A program made the position numbers and the translations under genes. A stretch of 64,000 nt of DNA from Xanthostigma xanthostigma. Its lineage: Eukaryota; Arthropoda; Insecta; Raphidioptera; Raphidiidae. Within the stretch, counting starts at the first letter, position 1. Each line of letters opens with the position of its first letter. The notes beneath the pieces were generated by a model, which saw only the letters and a list, made by a program, of their open reading frames with translations, ran no database searches and was not told the origin of the DNA. This document shows positions 49,401 to 61,311 of this stretch, one piece after another. The stretch lies in contig OY754467.1 in the NCBI GenBank assembly GCA_963575645.1, positions 30,811,108 through 30,875,107 on the forward strand, written 5' to 3'.

Positions 49401-50785
49401 TATCGCACAGTGTGTAGTAATGAACTATTATTCAACGATAAATAGTTGAATAATTCACTCCTTTTCGGTAGAGAAAGTAGATTTTGTACAGCCTTGGTAA
49501 AATAGATATAAAGTAGTCAGTGTTTTAGTAATCAATTTATCATTAACAAACAAATAAAAACAAACAGTAAAGCTTAAACTAAGGATTTGTGGTTAATATT
49601 ACATAAAGTTCGACAAGCCATAATGAAATTTGTCGATCTGAAAGTTTAGTAAACCGGACGGAGTGAGCTATTGTAGTGGAAAATATGCAGCTTTAAAGTT
49701 CATTTTGTGTAAGACGAGGTCACCTATATAAGCTTTAGACCGATATTTCAATAAGCTAATAAGAGAATACAGTAAGCAACGTTTTCCATTCTGCTACGAA
49801 AAATTTTCTTAATTATTAATATTATATTCTATATTTACGAGTGCAATCACTTAACGCAGTTTTTTCTTATTGCAGTTAATAATTCTATGATCAAAAGCAA
49901 AGCAGTCTAGGCGAATTTTTCTCGTCTCGCTTCAACGCGAAATATCAAAACGATATTGATTATTTTCTTTGTCTTATGCCCATATTCACCGAACACCATT
50001 AAATATAGAAGTTACTAATCTTGGAACAAATTTGTTCGTTAGAATAAAATTTACATTCAATTCACCAAGCAAAAGATAGAAAAGTTAGTTAAAGAATAAA
50101 TATAGACTGCACTATACTTCTTGCTCTTTTTGTTGAATACTTTGACGTTCATCCAAAAATTCGAACGATGGCGTTAGTGTAAACGTCAAAAAATGTTTCA
50201 CAAAATAATAATGTTCTATCCTAGCACAACCGCACACAAAACTTCCACTGACTTCAATGTTTTACAACTATACACTTCACAAAAGGTTAATAAATTCATA
50301 AAAGCAACTGTAGAAATAATAATCCATATTTATAGGTTAGATATTTTGATCTATATGGCGGCCACTATTATTTTATCAGGCGAATAAATATATATACCCT
50401 AGAAGTAAAAGATAATAGATTTATACCTGCTGTAAACATAATTATGATTGGTGAATTGAATTATTGCTATTTATTCGATGGAATAGTTACCTAAAGAACA
50501 AATGAACCAAATAAATAACTATTTACGCTCGGCGAATATGGCCATTAATCAAATGTATAGACATTTTCCTATCACACGAGCATTGTAAATACCATATCGG
50601 TCGGAATTCGTTAATCAATACCTATATTTTAAACGTAACTAAACTGAAAAAAACTGACAAAATCTTATCGAATTTAAAAAGTATGTTGACTTTCGTTCGA
50701 CTTAGAATTCGTGTGATAGAAAGCAAGTATATTCTATTAAAATATTGCATTAAAAAGACTTTAAGGTCCAGAATTCAGTTCAAGA
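49401..50785. other. Intergenic, nothing assigned
   Basis: A small hairpin near 49424-49457 (TATTATTCAAC/GTTGAATAAT-like) is the only structure seen. Confidence 0.35.
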
Positions 50786-51876
50786 TAGTGATGTGCCGGA
50801 TCGTTAAAAATGCATATCCGCGGATACGGATCTGAATACGGATATTTGGTTTCAAGATCCGCGGATACGGATACGGATCTTAACTTGCTTAGAGTACGCG
50901 GCGGTAAATATTGCACATCGACCTTTGGAAAGAGACTATCTGTTATGGGAAAAAGCTATTGACCTCTTTAAGAGTTAACTCTCATAACAGACTGTCTCTT
51001 TCCAAAGATCGATGTGCAATATCTCATTATAAAGATAGTTTTTTATTAGTACCTTTGAGTTATGTACTATTGGTATGGTACTCACTACTAGTGATGTGCC
51101 GGAATTCCGTATTCGTATCCGTATCCGCGGAGCTCCGAGGGAGAAACAAGATCCGTATCCGTATCCGTTAGTTTTATGGCGGATCTTTTACCTTATTAAT
51201 TTTTAATTCATAGATGAAATTTTATATATATAGGTGATTAGGTTATAATGAAAAACTGTTAAATTCCATTCAGATTATTTTTTATTTCTTAAAATCGTAT
51301 TTGGCACCTTTATATTGCAAAAATTTATCGTAGTGAGTACTATACCAATAGTACATAACTCAAAGGTACTAATAAAAAACTATCTTTATAATGAGATATT
51401 GCACATCGATCTTTGGAAAGAGACAATCTGTTATTAGAGTTAACTCTTAAAGAAGTCAATAACTTTTTCCCATAACAGATAGTCTCTTTCCAAAGGTCGA
51501 TGTGTAATATTTACGGCCGCGTACTCTAAGAAAGTTAAGATCCGTATCCGCGGATCTTGAAACCAAATATCCGTATTCAGATCCGTATCCGCGGATATGC
51601 ATTTGTAACGATCAGGCACATCACTACTTACTACGATAAATGTTTGCAATATAAAGGTGCCAAATACGATTTTAAAAAATAAAAAATTATCTGACTGGAA
51701 TTTAACAGTTTTTTCATTATTACCTAATCACCTATATATATAAAATTTCATCTATGAATTGAAAATTAATAAGGTAAAAGATCCGCCAAAAAACTAACGG
51801 ATACGGATACGGATCTTTCTTCTCCCTCGGATATCCGCGGATACGGATACGGATACGGATATCCGGCACATCACTA
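50786..51876 (-). mobile_element. hAT MITE, outer copy of a nested pair
   Basis: The ends TAGTGATGTGCCGGA and TCCGGCACATCACTA are flanked by a perfect 8-bp duplication GTTCAAGA (50778-50785, 51877-51884). It is interrupted by a second copy at 51089-51626. Without the insert it is about 545 bp. Both copies are filled with GGATACGGATAC-type repeats. Confidence 0.9.
51089..51626 (+). mobile_element. hAT MITE, inner copy
   Basis: Same family as 50786-51876 but in the opposite orientation. Flanks CTCACTAC (51081-51088) and CTTACTAC (51627-51634) match 7 of 8, as expected of a slightly aged 8-bp duplication. It is 538 bp. Confidence 0.88.
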
Positions 51877-51884
51877 GTTCAAGA

Positions 51885-54020
51885 TAAGCACAAGATGATT
51901 TAAAAACATTTTTCTGACGTTATTAAATAAATGGAACACAAACTGCAACGCGCTGGTTTTCCTTCGATAAGTAAACATTTAAAGCTAGCTCTTGTTGAAA
52001 AATATGTCAGAGTATATTATTCTTGCACAACACAAATTGCAATAAAATTCAATTGTATCTAGTTATATACTGTATGTAATCTTAGTCGTTTGCCATTTGA
52101 CATACATGTAAGTATATTTAATTCTATTTCGAATAATATAGACACGTGAAAGTTAGTAGAGCAAAAACAATGATATTTTAGTCATCTCATACTGGTACGA
52201 AAAGAGTGCCCATGTGTAAAGTTTAATCAATATCGTAAGAGGCGTTTTCGAAAAAAATAGTAGTTTATGCACCTAGGATGTATATTTTCGGCGAGTAAAT
52301 TGTATATAAACGGGCTTCAGCGATTTTTAATAGTCACGCGTGGCAAAATTTCTTTACATTCAAGTTATACCTGTAGTACATTTTTTGCACGGACCACAAA
52401 AAATATTTGGTTTTAACTTCATTTTCACTATATTTTTAATAGTTGGGACAGTTCCATTCTTCAACAAAATTCAGTTCTATTAGCTCCTGCTATTGTTTTA
52501 AATTTACTTCTGATGGGATAGGTTTAAACGATAATAACTATTAATTAGAGCGCGTATTTTTGTTTCACTTTACGTACTACTGTTAAATGGGTTATTTTAC
52601 GACCAATATACGGCCACAGGCACGAAAAGCGCCAATTTTATAGGGAGATGTACAAAATGGTAATTTATGTCTTTAAAGCTAACGTTGTTATGTATGAGTT
52701 GTGACATTGTGGAAAAAACGAGGATCAGAAAGTTTCAACAGTCACACGATCGAGATACATACTACATTTTTGCACCTACCTAACTTCTATAAAACATTTT
52801 CAAAACATAAATGAGTAGTAGATATTTAATATTTTTGACAGATCTTTTGTCATTTGCTACATATTTGGGTCGATTACGAAAACTACGCCTGCTTTGCTAT
52901 CTTTGTTCCTCTTACAGTTTTAAATGGTAACTCACAGGTCGCGGTTTGAAAATTCCTGTTATATTGGTATATATTTTGTTTGGTGTTGGTCATTATACAC
53001 GCTTGACAAGCCGCCATTTTACAAGGAAGTATGCAATAATTGTCTATTGTGCAACTAGTGCGACAATGCCGCACGAGTTGCACATACTATTTTAATTACG
53101 AATAAATTAAAATTCCCAGAACAAACGTTCAATTTTAAAATACACATTTTTTGCTGTTACATTCAGTATTGGTAACTATGGTAACTCTGAATTTGCGTGC
53201 GGCAAACAATAATTTCAGTGCGACAAATAAAGTTTGCGCACGCAAATGAAAATAGCCACTTTTCAACCGTAACAGCATGCGTAAAGATACCACTTTTCCC
53301 GCATGAGTAATAAAAAATCATTTTTGTAATACCTGTATTGAAAGTGCAACATTACATACTTGTTCGGGACGAAATATAAAAGTCGGATATGCGTCGATCA
53401 AAAGTAAAATCATCGCTTGTGAAATTCTTTCGGGTCAAAAGTGGCGCCATCCTGCGCGATGATTGTAAACTATTTATTTAACAATTGTCCTAGCTTACAA
53501 AGTATTTTGTAAATTTCGCGTGAAAATGTCGTTTGCAACTCGTGTGAAAACCGCCCACGTTCGAGCAAACGTCATCCTCGTTCGCAATTGCCAGTTTTTG
53601 CCCTTGTAACACGATATAATATTTGTACATCGCATAATGTTTGGTCACTTTTAATGGAAAAGGAAAGAGGTTTACATCTTCCGCCAACAATTTAACTGAA
53701 CGACACATTTACTCAGTACACTATTTACTACTTTAGTATGTTAGACTGCATAAAGCTACCGTTTTGTTGCAGTTTTATTTCCGCACCGAAGCAGTTAAAA
53801 AATAAAAATACAGAACTAGTGAAGTACAAATACTGAAATTAAAAATGTAATCATCCACAATGAAGAATGTTTCTAGCTCTTTTCACATTTGTCCTGGTCC
53901 AGAATGACTGTCGTTTATCTTGTTTTGTTATTTATATTGTTTTTTGTAAACTATTTGAGTTTAAACATAACGTGAACATCGCACTCGAAATAAAGAGTAT
54001 CACTGTATCACATCTTTTTT
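51885..54020. other. Intergenic, repeat fragment only
   Basis: A 'TTGTGCAACTAGTGCG' repeat piece lies at 53042. Otherwise nothing is assigned. Confidence 0.35.
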
Positions 54021-54024
54021 TATA

Positions 54025-54480
54025 CCTATATAAAAAACGGTCAAGTGCGAGTCGGACTCACACACGAAGGTCTATGTCCACTTCGGCGTTATATTAGATT
54101 ATATAATTTTTTGTCTAAAAAATTTCGTGTAAAATAAAATAATATACCGTTTTGGAAAGTATACCATTACCTATTATATAAAAAAACTACCTACGTTATA
54201 GCACATATCTCTGTTACGCATGCGCCAATTTTCCCCCACAAAATTACAAAACTTTCTTGTAAAAACAGATAGAATAATAAACCGTTATGAAAAGTATACC
54301 ATTATTATATAAAAACAACGTTATAGCATATATCTCTTCTGCGCATGCATCGAATTTCTCCCAAAAAACTTTTTAAAAACTTTCTTCTGAATAAACCATT
54401 ATGAAAAGTAGGTATACCATTATTATCTATATAAAAAAAAAACGTTATAGCATGTATCTCTTCTGTGCAAGCGTCTTTTC
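54025..54480. repeat. Dispersed repeat with three arm pieces of family B
   Basis: It begins AACGGTCAAGTGCGAGTCGG, a phrase typical of insect dispersed repeats. Three tandem-like copies then follow of 'AAAGTATACCATTA' plus 'ATATCTCTTCTGCGCATGC'-type sequence. Confidence 0.55.
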
Positions 54481-54734
54481 CGTTGGTAAAACTTCTTTAT
54501 AGGATTAATTGGAAGGGGTCGGTTCCAACTATCGGTCGATTTGACATGGAAGAACCCACCCACCACCTTGACATTAAACACCTCCATATTTGCGGGCGAT
54601 ATTAGTAACATGCAGTTCAGATCGCGCTTCCTTGGATGTACTGAACTTGCATGATCTGAGGAAGTTCAGTACATCGCCGATAGATTGCTGATTGCCTGAT
54701 TGGCGAGTTTCCACTCCTTTAAGTAACAGTGAAG

Positions 54735-55295
54735 TAGTGATGTGTCCATATGACTCTTTATTGGGAGCTGGCTACGTACGCTCCGCTTACTAAAAAGAGT
54801 CGTTCAAAGCGAGTCGTTCAAAGGAGCGACACTAGACTACACAAGAGTGCGCACTGCAGAGGTGTGAACTGTCATCATGCATGCTCAGGAGTCACTTAGC
54901 ATTGCACAGCACAATAGACACACTCAGCTCTGAGCTCATTTTCATATGATTCTGATCTTAATAAATATTATTCTCATTTCGGATAAACTATACAGTATAA
55001 TAAAAGGTTAACAATAATACTGTTTAATGTTACAATATTATATCTTTGTCAACGACGTCAATGTGAATGGTTAAATCACTGTAAGCTTAGTACTATTACA
55101 CCTACAGTGTGTCATTCAATATTAAATGACGGACACACTCCGTACTGTAAATGTGCGAATGCAACAGTACAGAACAGCTCAGCACAGAGCAATGGCGCTC
55201 GGAGTGAGTCATTCACAAAAAAAAGAACGACTTACTCCGCTCCGAGAAAGGAGTCGTTCATTATGAACGACTCGCTCAGGAGCGAGACATCACTA
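54735..55295. mobile_element. hAT-type MITE, intact copy
   Basis: 561 bp with ends TAGTGATGTGTCC and GAGACATCACTA and a perfect 8-bp duplication CAGTGAAG (54727-54734, 55296-55303). The interior is closely similar to 1562-2178. No ORF, so it depends on an outside hAT transposase. Confidence 0.92.
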
Positions 55296-55303
55296 CAGTG
55301 AAG

Positions 55304-56655
55304 GGAAGTCGTACCGCCGTTGATTTGCTTTCGTGTTGTCTCGTGCACGGACGGCCTTACTTTTACCGATCGGTTAAAATCCCGTTAGCTTAAAATCTCG
55401 CGCTGTCGTTATTTTAGGTTATAAACTGCATTAGCTTACAAGTTAGGGATGGATTTAACCGATATACCATTCGACAGCCCTAAAACAACTGTTACTTTGA
55501 GCATAAATATTTTTTATGTTTTATTTTCACGTCATCCCATTCCATTGACGTTTCCACCATGTGTAACCCGCACCTCCACCATACGTAACCTGTACTTCCA
55601 CCATATTAACGAAAGCAGCAGTGTCTTAACACGTTCACCGCCAACTACGAGATACCTTGTAGGTTGTTTACTTGTCCAAGACGCCTACTTCGAGTTATAT
55701 CGTCCCTTCATTACTTGCCATATGTGTACAGCTACGAGGAAACTTAGAGCATAACAGTGTAAACATTAATAATTGGCCTCAGGCAAGAGAATAAAAAATC
55801 AAGTTTGGCTTGAATAAACAGAAAAAAACCATTTTTAAGCTTTTTTATTATAACTACGTAGGTACTATTATTAAAGTTTTTAATATGTAACGATGCCGGC
55901 CCTGTGCAGTGACATATTTTGTTACAAATCATTCTTTAGTTATGCAAGAGCCCGGCATCCTTACTTTTAATAGTAAAATTCTCAATTATAAAAATCTTAA
56001 AACTACATTTTGATATTAGCAATCAATAAAGTAACATCTTTTAATATAAAAATTCTGACCACCAGTGGCCAGAATTATTATAAAATGTATAAAATAATTT
56101 TGTTCTTATATTATAATTTTATCAGTTTAATAATTATAATAATTAATTTGTTAATAAATTCAATATTTTAATTAAACACACTTAAATTAATAAAACCTAA
56201 AACAAATAATAAACAAAAAATTCCACTGCGTTACAAATACTCTTTAGACCGGAATTCCGTGGCATTCAACGTGTTAAATTTGTTACGAATGTTAAATTTA
56301 AAGATATTAAACATTGGGATTTGCCCTAAACTTTTTATTAATGTACGTTATTTAGTACATTATTCTTGATTATAATAATTATACGCGTATGTATGTGCGC
56401 ATACTGTTAGCCGAGACGCACGTTCGCTTGTAGTGTTGATAATACTCTATAGCTGTCATTGTCGCTCGAACGTTTGCAGTTATCTGGGCGCGCTGCGTAT
56501 AGATGGCCATAGCTTAGTTCGCGTTTATTTAATTAATTAATAAAATCAAAACCGTCCGCGATGTATGCGATACGACATTCTTTGACCCTCGGACCATTTT
56601 CATTGAAAAGATAGTCTTAGTCTTGTAAGGCCACTGTCATTTAGACATATACACT
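55304..56655. other. Intergenic, nothing assigned
   Basis: A 101-codon ORF at 55449-55754 has no recognisable motif and is probably chance. Confidence 0.35.
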
Positions 56656-56659
56656 AGTA

Positions 56660-56885
56660 AGGTATGATAGCTTGAACTCGTCTACCTGAAAACACACACA
56701 CCTACACTCTTATGCGAGTACCGTATGATAGTTCAATCGTCTACGGGAAAACATATGCACACATATGTCAGTAGGGGTCTGATAGTCTCAACTCGTCGAC
56801 CTCGAACGCATATGTACACACAATTCCACATGTGTAAGCCTCGTCTGATAGCCTGAATTCGTCGGCGAGATCTTACACATGCACA
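56660..56885. repeat. Degenerate minisatellite, about 60 bp x 4
   Basis: GTATGATAG or GTCTGATAG recurs near 56662, 56723, 56777 and 56843. Each is followed by (T)CAA(C)TCGTC(T/G)AC and then ACACATGC-like sequence. Confidence 0.75.
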
Positions 56886-56919
56886 CTTAATTAAGGCCCT
56901 TCTGGCCACATATGAACGC

Positions 56920-58285
56920 ATGGCCCGTGCCGTGATCGAGTCCTTCTGACCTGCCCCCCTTTTGAACTGCCCCTTTAAAAAAAATTACACAACGTAGGGA
57001 AACGACCATTAGTCCTGCCCGTTGTTTATTGCCCTTTTGGCCACTGTCGCGAACAGTATGTACGAACGGACCGAATGAGGTTATAACGTTATTTGCACAA
57101 ATTCAAGTATGGCTTGTATTAAAATTTAACAATCGATGTAATGACCAATTGTTTGCGTGTTATTTGAATGCGTTAAACAGTAATTGTTGGATAATATTAA
57201 AAACGTCGGACCTAGACAAACTTTTCATGTTTGTTGTAGGCGTTTTATTCAACATATTTTTGACCGTATCAATTTGGTATGTAAAGTTGACCAGACCGAG
57301 GAAAGATAGAAAAGGAGTGACCGATTTGTCATTACATAGTTAAAAATAATTTAAGGATACACTCTGGTATCGTCTGACCAGAACAAGCTACTTGAATATC
57401 TTTTTATATTACTTTTGTATTTTATTGTATTTTTTTGTATCAACGATATTTGTTTTATTTATGAAATTATACTAGTGGTTTCACTAACTCAACTTTTTAA
57501 TTCAAAACCCAGCATAACCCCACAAAAACAACGTAACAAATTTCGTACCAGCACATTCATCCTTCGACTTTGTGGCGATGCAGAATTTCACTAAAGCTAG
57601 CAACTCCACATATTTTGTCTTAAATGATAAGAGCCCTAAATTTAAAAACGGGTCATTAAATTGGCCAACAAATAGCCGTTAATTTCCACGCCAATAATTT
57701 CGACATCAGGCAACGTTGGATTGCTAGTTATACTAGGTGTCTGTAATTCATACTTCATAGCAGCGCATGCGCATTTGACTATGGTAAGGAAATCCCTTTT
57801 TTCTTTTTTTTTTTTTATTTACGAACACAAAAAAAACAAAAGGTGCATCGACCATATGATCATTAGCACTACAAAATTACATCCTGTGTATAGTATGTAT
57901 ATGTAGGTACATATAATATATAGATATGCTTAATAAAATATAATATAAAATAAAATATAATAGTTGTTTTTAATAGTAGTAATGCTTAGTTGGTACTGAT
58001 TCATTAATATTTTTTTTCAGGGGATTACTGAAGGAGGATGGTTGCTAGAGAGGTGTGTGGGTAGGTGGACATTTTTGTCATATTTTGGGCATTAAATTTG
58101 TATCGTGCAGGAACCGTATTAGGTTTTTGGAGCTGTTTACGTCATTTCCCTTTTTTCTTTGTATGCGTATAACTTTAGCTAAAACAAATTTATTAAAATT
58201 TATTACAGCAATAAATCGAAGATAAGAAATAAAACAGCCTATAATGTATATTTTATTCTGGTATCTCTACTGTATTCATAACATT
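56920..58285. other. Intergenic, nothing assigned
   Basis: A 104-codon ORF (57029-57343) contains a hydrophobic stretch but has no motif or splice context. Not supported as a gene. Confidence 0.35.
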
Positions 58286-58289
58286 TTTC

Positions 58290-58590
58290 GAATAAATTCG
58301 TTCAGTAGTTAATGAGAAAAAGCGACAAACAAAATTTCATTTTATATAGTCACGTTCCGGCCCGGTTTCACCCGGGTGCGATAGATATAATTCTGAAAAA
58401 TGTATTTTGTTTGCGGCCCAGCGTCTGAACTAATAGCTTTGAACAAATTCTACCCGATTTGCTTCTGTTGGATCAAGCAAGACACATTTACAAAATTTCA
58501 TTAAAATCAGTTTAGTGGTTTCAGAGAGTAATGCGAACGAACATCGAGACAGGAGATTTTTATATATATTATATTATTATTTTATTATAT
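58290..58590. repeat. Dispersed repeat tail
   Basis: Contains 'CCCGGTTTCACCCGGGTGCG' and TTCATTAAAATCAGTTTAGT before an AT tract, the form of insect LINE/SINE tails. The piggyBac element begins right after it. Confidence 0.45.
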
Positions 58591-58635
58591 AGCACGTTAA
58601 CCACGGGATCTATTTTTCTAAAAAAATAATTCTGG

Positions 58636-58903
58636 TACGGTTCTTATCCTTGAAGTCAAGTACTAAGTCATTCCTAAATTATGATTCTTATCCCTGGGGT
58701 CAAGTAACAGTTCATTATTTATACACGGGGCTCATGTTCATATAATATTAGTTCTGTACGGGCCTCGTATTTCTCTTACTTTTTGTTCCAAATTATTATT
58801 AGGTTACAAATCTAACAAAATTATTTTCCTTAACGCCGGGGTCAAGAGCCGTATACAACTAAACCCATATTAATTCTAAACGGTACTTGACTCCTGCGTC
58901 CAG
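58636..58903. promoter_or_regulatory. Left subterminal repeat array of the piggyBac element
   Basis: Four imperfect copies of a roughly 25-bp partly palindromic unit (GGTTCTTATCC...GTCAAG type) lie at about 58636, 58683, 58827 and 58880. Likely transposase binding sites; inferred. Confidence 0.6.
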
Positions 58904-59008
58904 AAATCTGCCAGTTAGGTTGGTTTTAACTTGCATACACTTGTTCATATATGTTTACTCTAAGTTATTGTGTGCGTGCAAGTGCTCAAATATTTTCTAT
59001 TTTAGTTA

Positions 59009-60793
59009 TTGGAATATAATTTAGTTTTGAGTGAACATTGCACAATGGCCTCGCGGGGTAAAATGTTGGTTGAACTGGCGAAAAAACAGCTAATGGAACG
59101 TGACAGTGACAGTAGTGAAAATAGTGATCCCTACAGTAGTGATGATACAATTTTGGATAAAAATTATGAGCCTTCTTCTAATGATGACAGTAGCATAGAA
59201 GAAGATTCTTCGGTTGAATTTAATTTACAAGAAAATGAAAATGCCGATTCTGTCAATGATGATCCAAATAATCAAAATGAGATTGAAATGGACCTGCCAG
59301 ATGAATCAACATGGCAACCAATTACCATCTCGGTTCCAACATTTCAAGAATTTTCTATACAAGATCAAATAAACATTCAAGATAACATTAATAATCCACT
59401 TCAAGTTTTTCTTATGTTTCTTGACAACAATATTTTGCAAATAATTGTAGAAGAAACGAACAGGTATGCTTTACAGCATTTCAATACACATCAAGAACGT
59501 AGAATGTCGCATGTTAAAATTTGGACTGACACTAATATTCACGAAATTAAGAAATTTTTTGCAATTATAATTGTAATGGGATTAGCCCCTCTTCCAGCTA
59601 TGCATCTATACTGGTCCAAAGAAAACATGTTTCGAAATGAATTCATTATAAGTGTTATGCCAAGAGACCGTTTTCTCCTTTTACTACGATTTATCCATTT
59701 TTCCAATAATGAACAACCGGATGACAACAATAGACTCTGGAAAATAGAGCACGTGTTATCAATCTTATTAAAAAATTTTCAAAATGTTTTAACCCCTGGG
59801 AGAGATCTTGTCATCGGTGAGAGTATGATTCCTTTCAGAGGAAGACTGTTTTTTAGACAGTACATTCCTAATAAAACTCATAAATATGGGGTAAAAATAT
59901 ACAAACTTTGCACTGTAGGTGGTTACACTTATAACGCAAGGGTTTACTGTGGACGTGGTGACACAGATGGTGGCCAGGGACATGCAGCAGCAGTGGTCAA
60001 AAAGCTTTTAGATTGTTTGGAAGAAACAGAAGGACGAAAATTATATGCTGACAATTTTTATTCAAGCATTCCTTTGGCAAATGATCTCTATAAAAGAAAA
60101 ATTACATATTGCGGTACTCTAAGATCAAATAGAAAAGGAATTCCAGAAAGTTTAAAGGCGAAATGTAAGAGAGGTGATGTATATGGAGAGCAATGCGGAA
60201 ACGTTAAAATTATTAAATGGGTAGACAAACGCCCAGTTCTAATGTTGACAACAGATGCGACTCACGACACTTCATTAGTTGAAATAGGTAAAAAAAACAG
60301 GAATTCTGAAGATATAAAAAAACCACAATGTATAGTGGACTACAACAAGGCAAAGAAAGGAGTTGATTTAAGTGATCAAATGTCCTCATATCATTCAGTT
60401 CTAAGAAAATGTACAAAATGGTATAAAAAAGTGATTTTTGAATTTATTTGTGGAACGGCGGTTGTGAACTCATGGCTAATTTACAACCAAAAGGCTACTA
60501 ATAAATGCTCCATAACTGAATTTCGCAAAATTTTGGCGCATTCACTTGTAGAAGACCCAGTAGCGGAAAGAGTCGAAAGAAATGGTCCAAAACGTGTCCA
60601 TACGTTCATACGACCAGAAGGCGCTGGAAGAAAGAAACGTAAAATGTGTGTCGGTTGTTACTCAAAATATCGGAAAAATTTTTCAAGTAAAGACGCCGAT
60701 AAAAAAGCAAAAAGAATAATCAGCTATTATAATGACTGCGACAAACAACCAGGTTTCTGTTTACCTTGTTTTAATGAGTTCCATAAAAATTAA
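59009..60793 (+). CDS. piggyBac transposase, intact frame, catalytic Asp lost
   Basis: 594 codons, the usual piggyBac length. It would cut and paste DNA at TTAA in the nucleus. The acidic N terminus (residues about 30-100) is rich in Ser, Asp and Asn. The DDE_Tnp_1_7 core spans about 130-490. The second catalytic Asp is D348 (YADNFYSS) and the third lies in GVDLSDQM (D453/D456). The C-terminal Cys-rich domain is complete (MCVGCYSKY...CDKQPGFCLPCFNEFH). The first Asp position, which should read DESM, is GESM: codon 270 is GGT instead of GAT. I infer loss of catalysis with DNA binding possibly kept. The start is the first ATG; ATG at residue 13 (MASRGKML) is an equally good start. No introns. 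The frame is otherwise undamaged, which suggests recent loss or selection on a non-catalytic role. Confidence 0.95.
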   Translation: MEYNLVLSEHCTMASRGKMLVELAKKQLMERDSDSSENSDPYSSDDTILDKNYEPSSNDDSSIEEDSSVEFNLQENENADSVNDDPNNQNEIEMDLPDESTWQPITISVPTFQEFSIQDQINIQDNINNPLQVFLMFLDNNILQIIVEETNRYALQHFNTHQERRMSHVKIWTDTNIHEIKKFFAIIIVMGLAPLPAMHLYWSKENMFRNEFIISVMPRDRFLLLLRFIHFSNNEQPDDNNRLWKIEHVLSILLKNFQNVLTPGRDLVIGESMIPFRGRLFFRQYIPNKTHKYGVKIYKLCTVGGYTYNARVYCGRGDTDGGQGHAAAVVKKLLDCLEETEGRKLYADNFYSSIPLANDLYKRKITYCGTLRSNRKGIPESLKAKCKRGDVYGEQCGNVKIIKWVDKRPVLMLTTDATHDTSLVEIGKKNRNSEDIKKPQCIVDYNKAKKGVDLSDQMSSYHSVLRKCTKWYKKVIFEFICGTAVVNSWLIYNQKATNKCSITEFRKILAHSLVEDPVAERVERNGPKRVHTFIRPEGAGRKKRKMCVGCYSKYRKNFSSKDADKKAKRIISYYNDCDKQPGFCLPCFNEFHKN

Positions 60794-60990
60794 AAAACAT
60801 TTCATAGTGATCAAGAATTTTCGTTTATTTAATTTTCAATCATTTTTCACTTTAAGAATTCATTTGGTTGTATTGATTTAGTTTCATAATTAATATATGT
60901 AAAATAATTAACATAAATAAATGTATTATTTCAGCCTAAGTTTGAATTTATTACAGGTAATATTGTTGAAAAAATGTTGCTTTCCATACA

Positions 60991-61300
60991 TACGGTTCTA
61001 ACCCCTGGAGTCAAGCGCGGCGTCAGAGACACCTCTTAGGCAGTACAAAGACTAAATCCCAGTAACGAAACCAGCATTACAGATGCCTGATTTATAGTAA
61101 CCGTCACTTTAGTATTGGAATGAATTCTTGACGCCTGGGTTAAGAGCCGTTTTTAAAACATGCTTGAACACTTGAGACAAGAACCGTACAAAACTTATGT
61201 TTTAAAAATATAGACCCCGTCATATAAGATAATGTTAAGATACTGAGCGCCGTCTAGAAATAATGATCCATTACTTGACTCTAAGGGCAAGAACCGTGGT
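60991..61300. promoter_or_regulatory. Right subterminal repeat array of the piggyBac element
   Basis: Four further copies of the same unit lie at about 60991 (CGGTTCTAACCCCTGGAGTC), 61123, 61163 and 61272, some inverted. The last one runs into the terminal repeat. Confidence 0.6.
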
Positions 61301-61311
61301 CAACGTGATAG

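Larger units (their letters stand above)
58593..61307 (+). mobile_element. piggyBac element, full-length
   Basis: The ends CACGTTAACCACGG and, inverted at the right, CACGTTGACCACGG enclose a complete transposase. Two readings of the borders fit. Either the TTAA/TCAA inside these ends is the target site (58597-58600, 61300-61303), or the ends include it and a 4-bp ATAG duplication flanks (58589-58592, 61308-61311). piggyBac normally uses TTAA, so the first is favoured by family rules and the second by the sequence symmetry. Confidence 0.8.

Noticed and set aside
50193..50387. 64-codon ORF as gene
   Set aside because: Short AT-rich chance frame with no motif.
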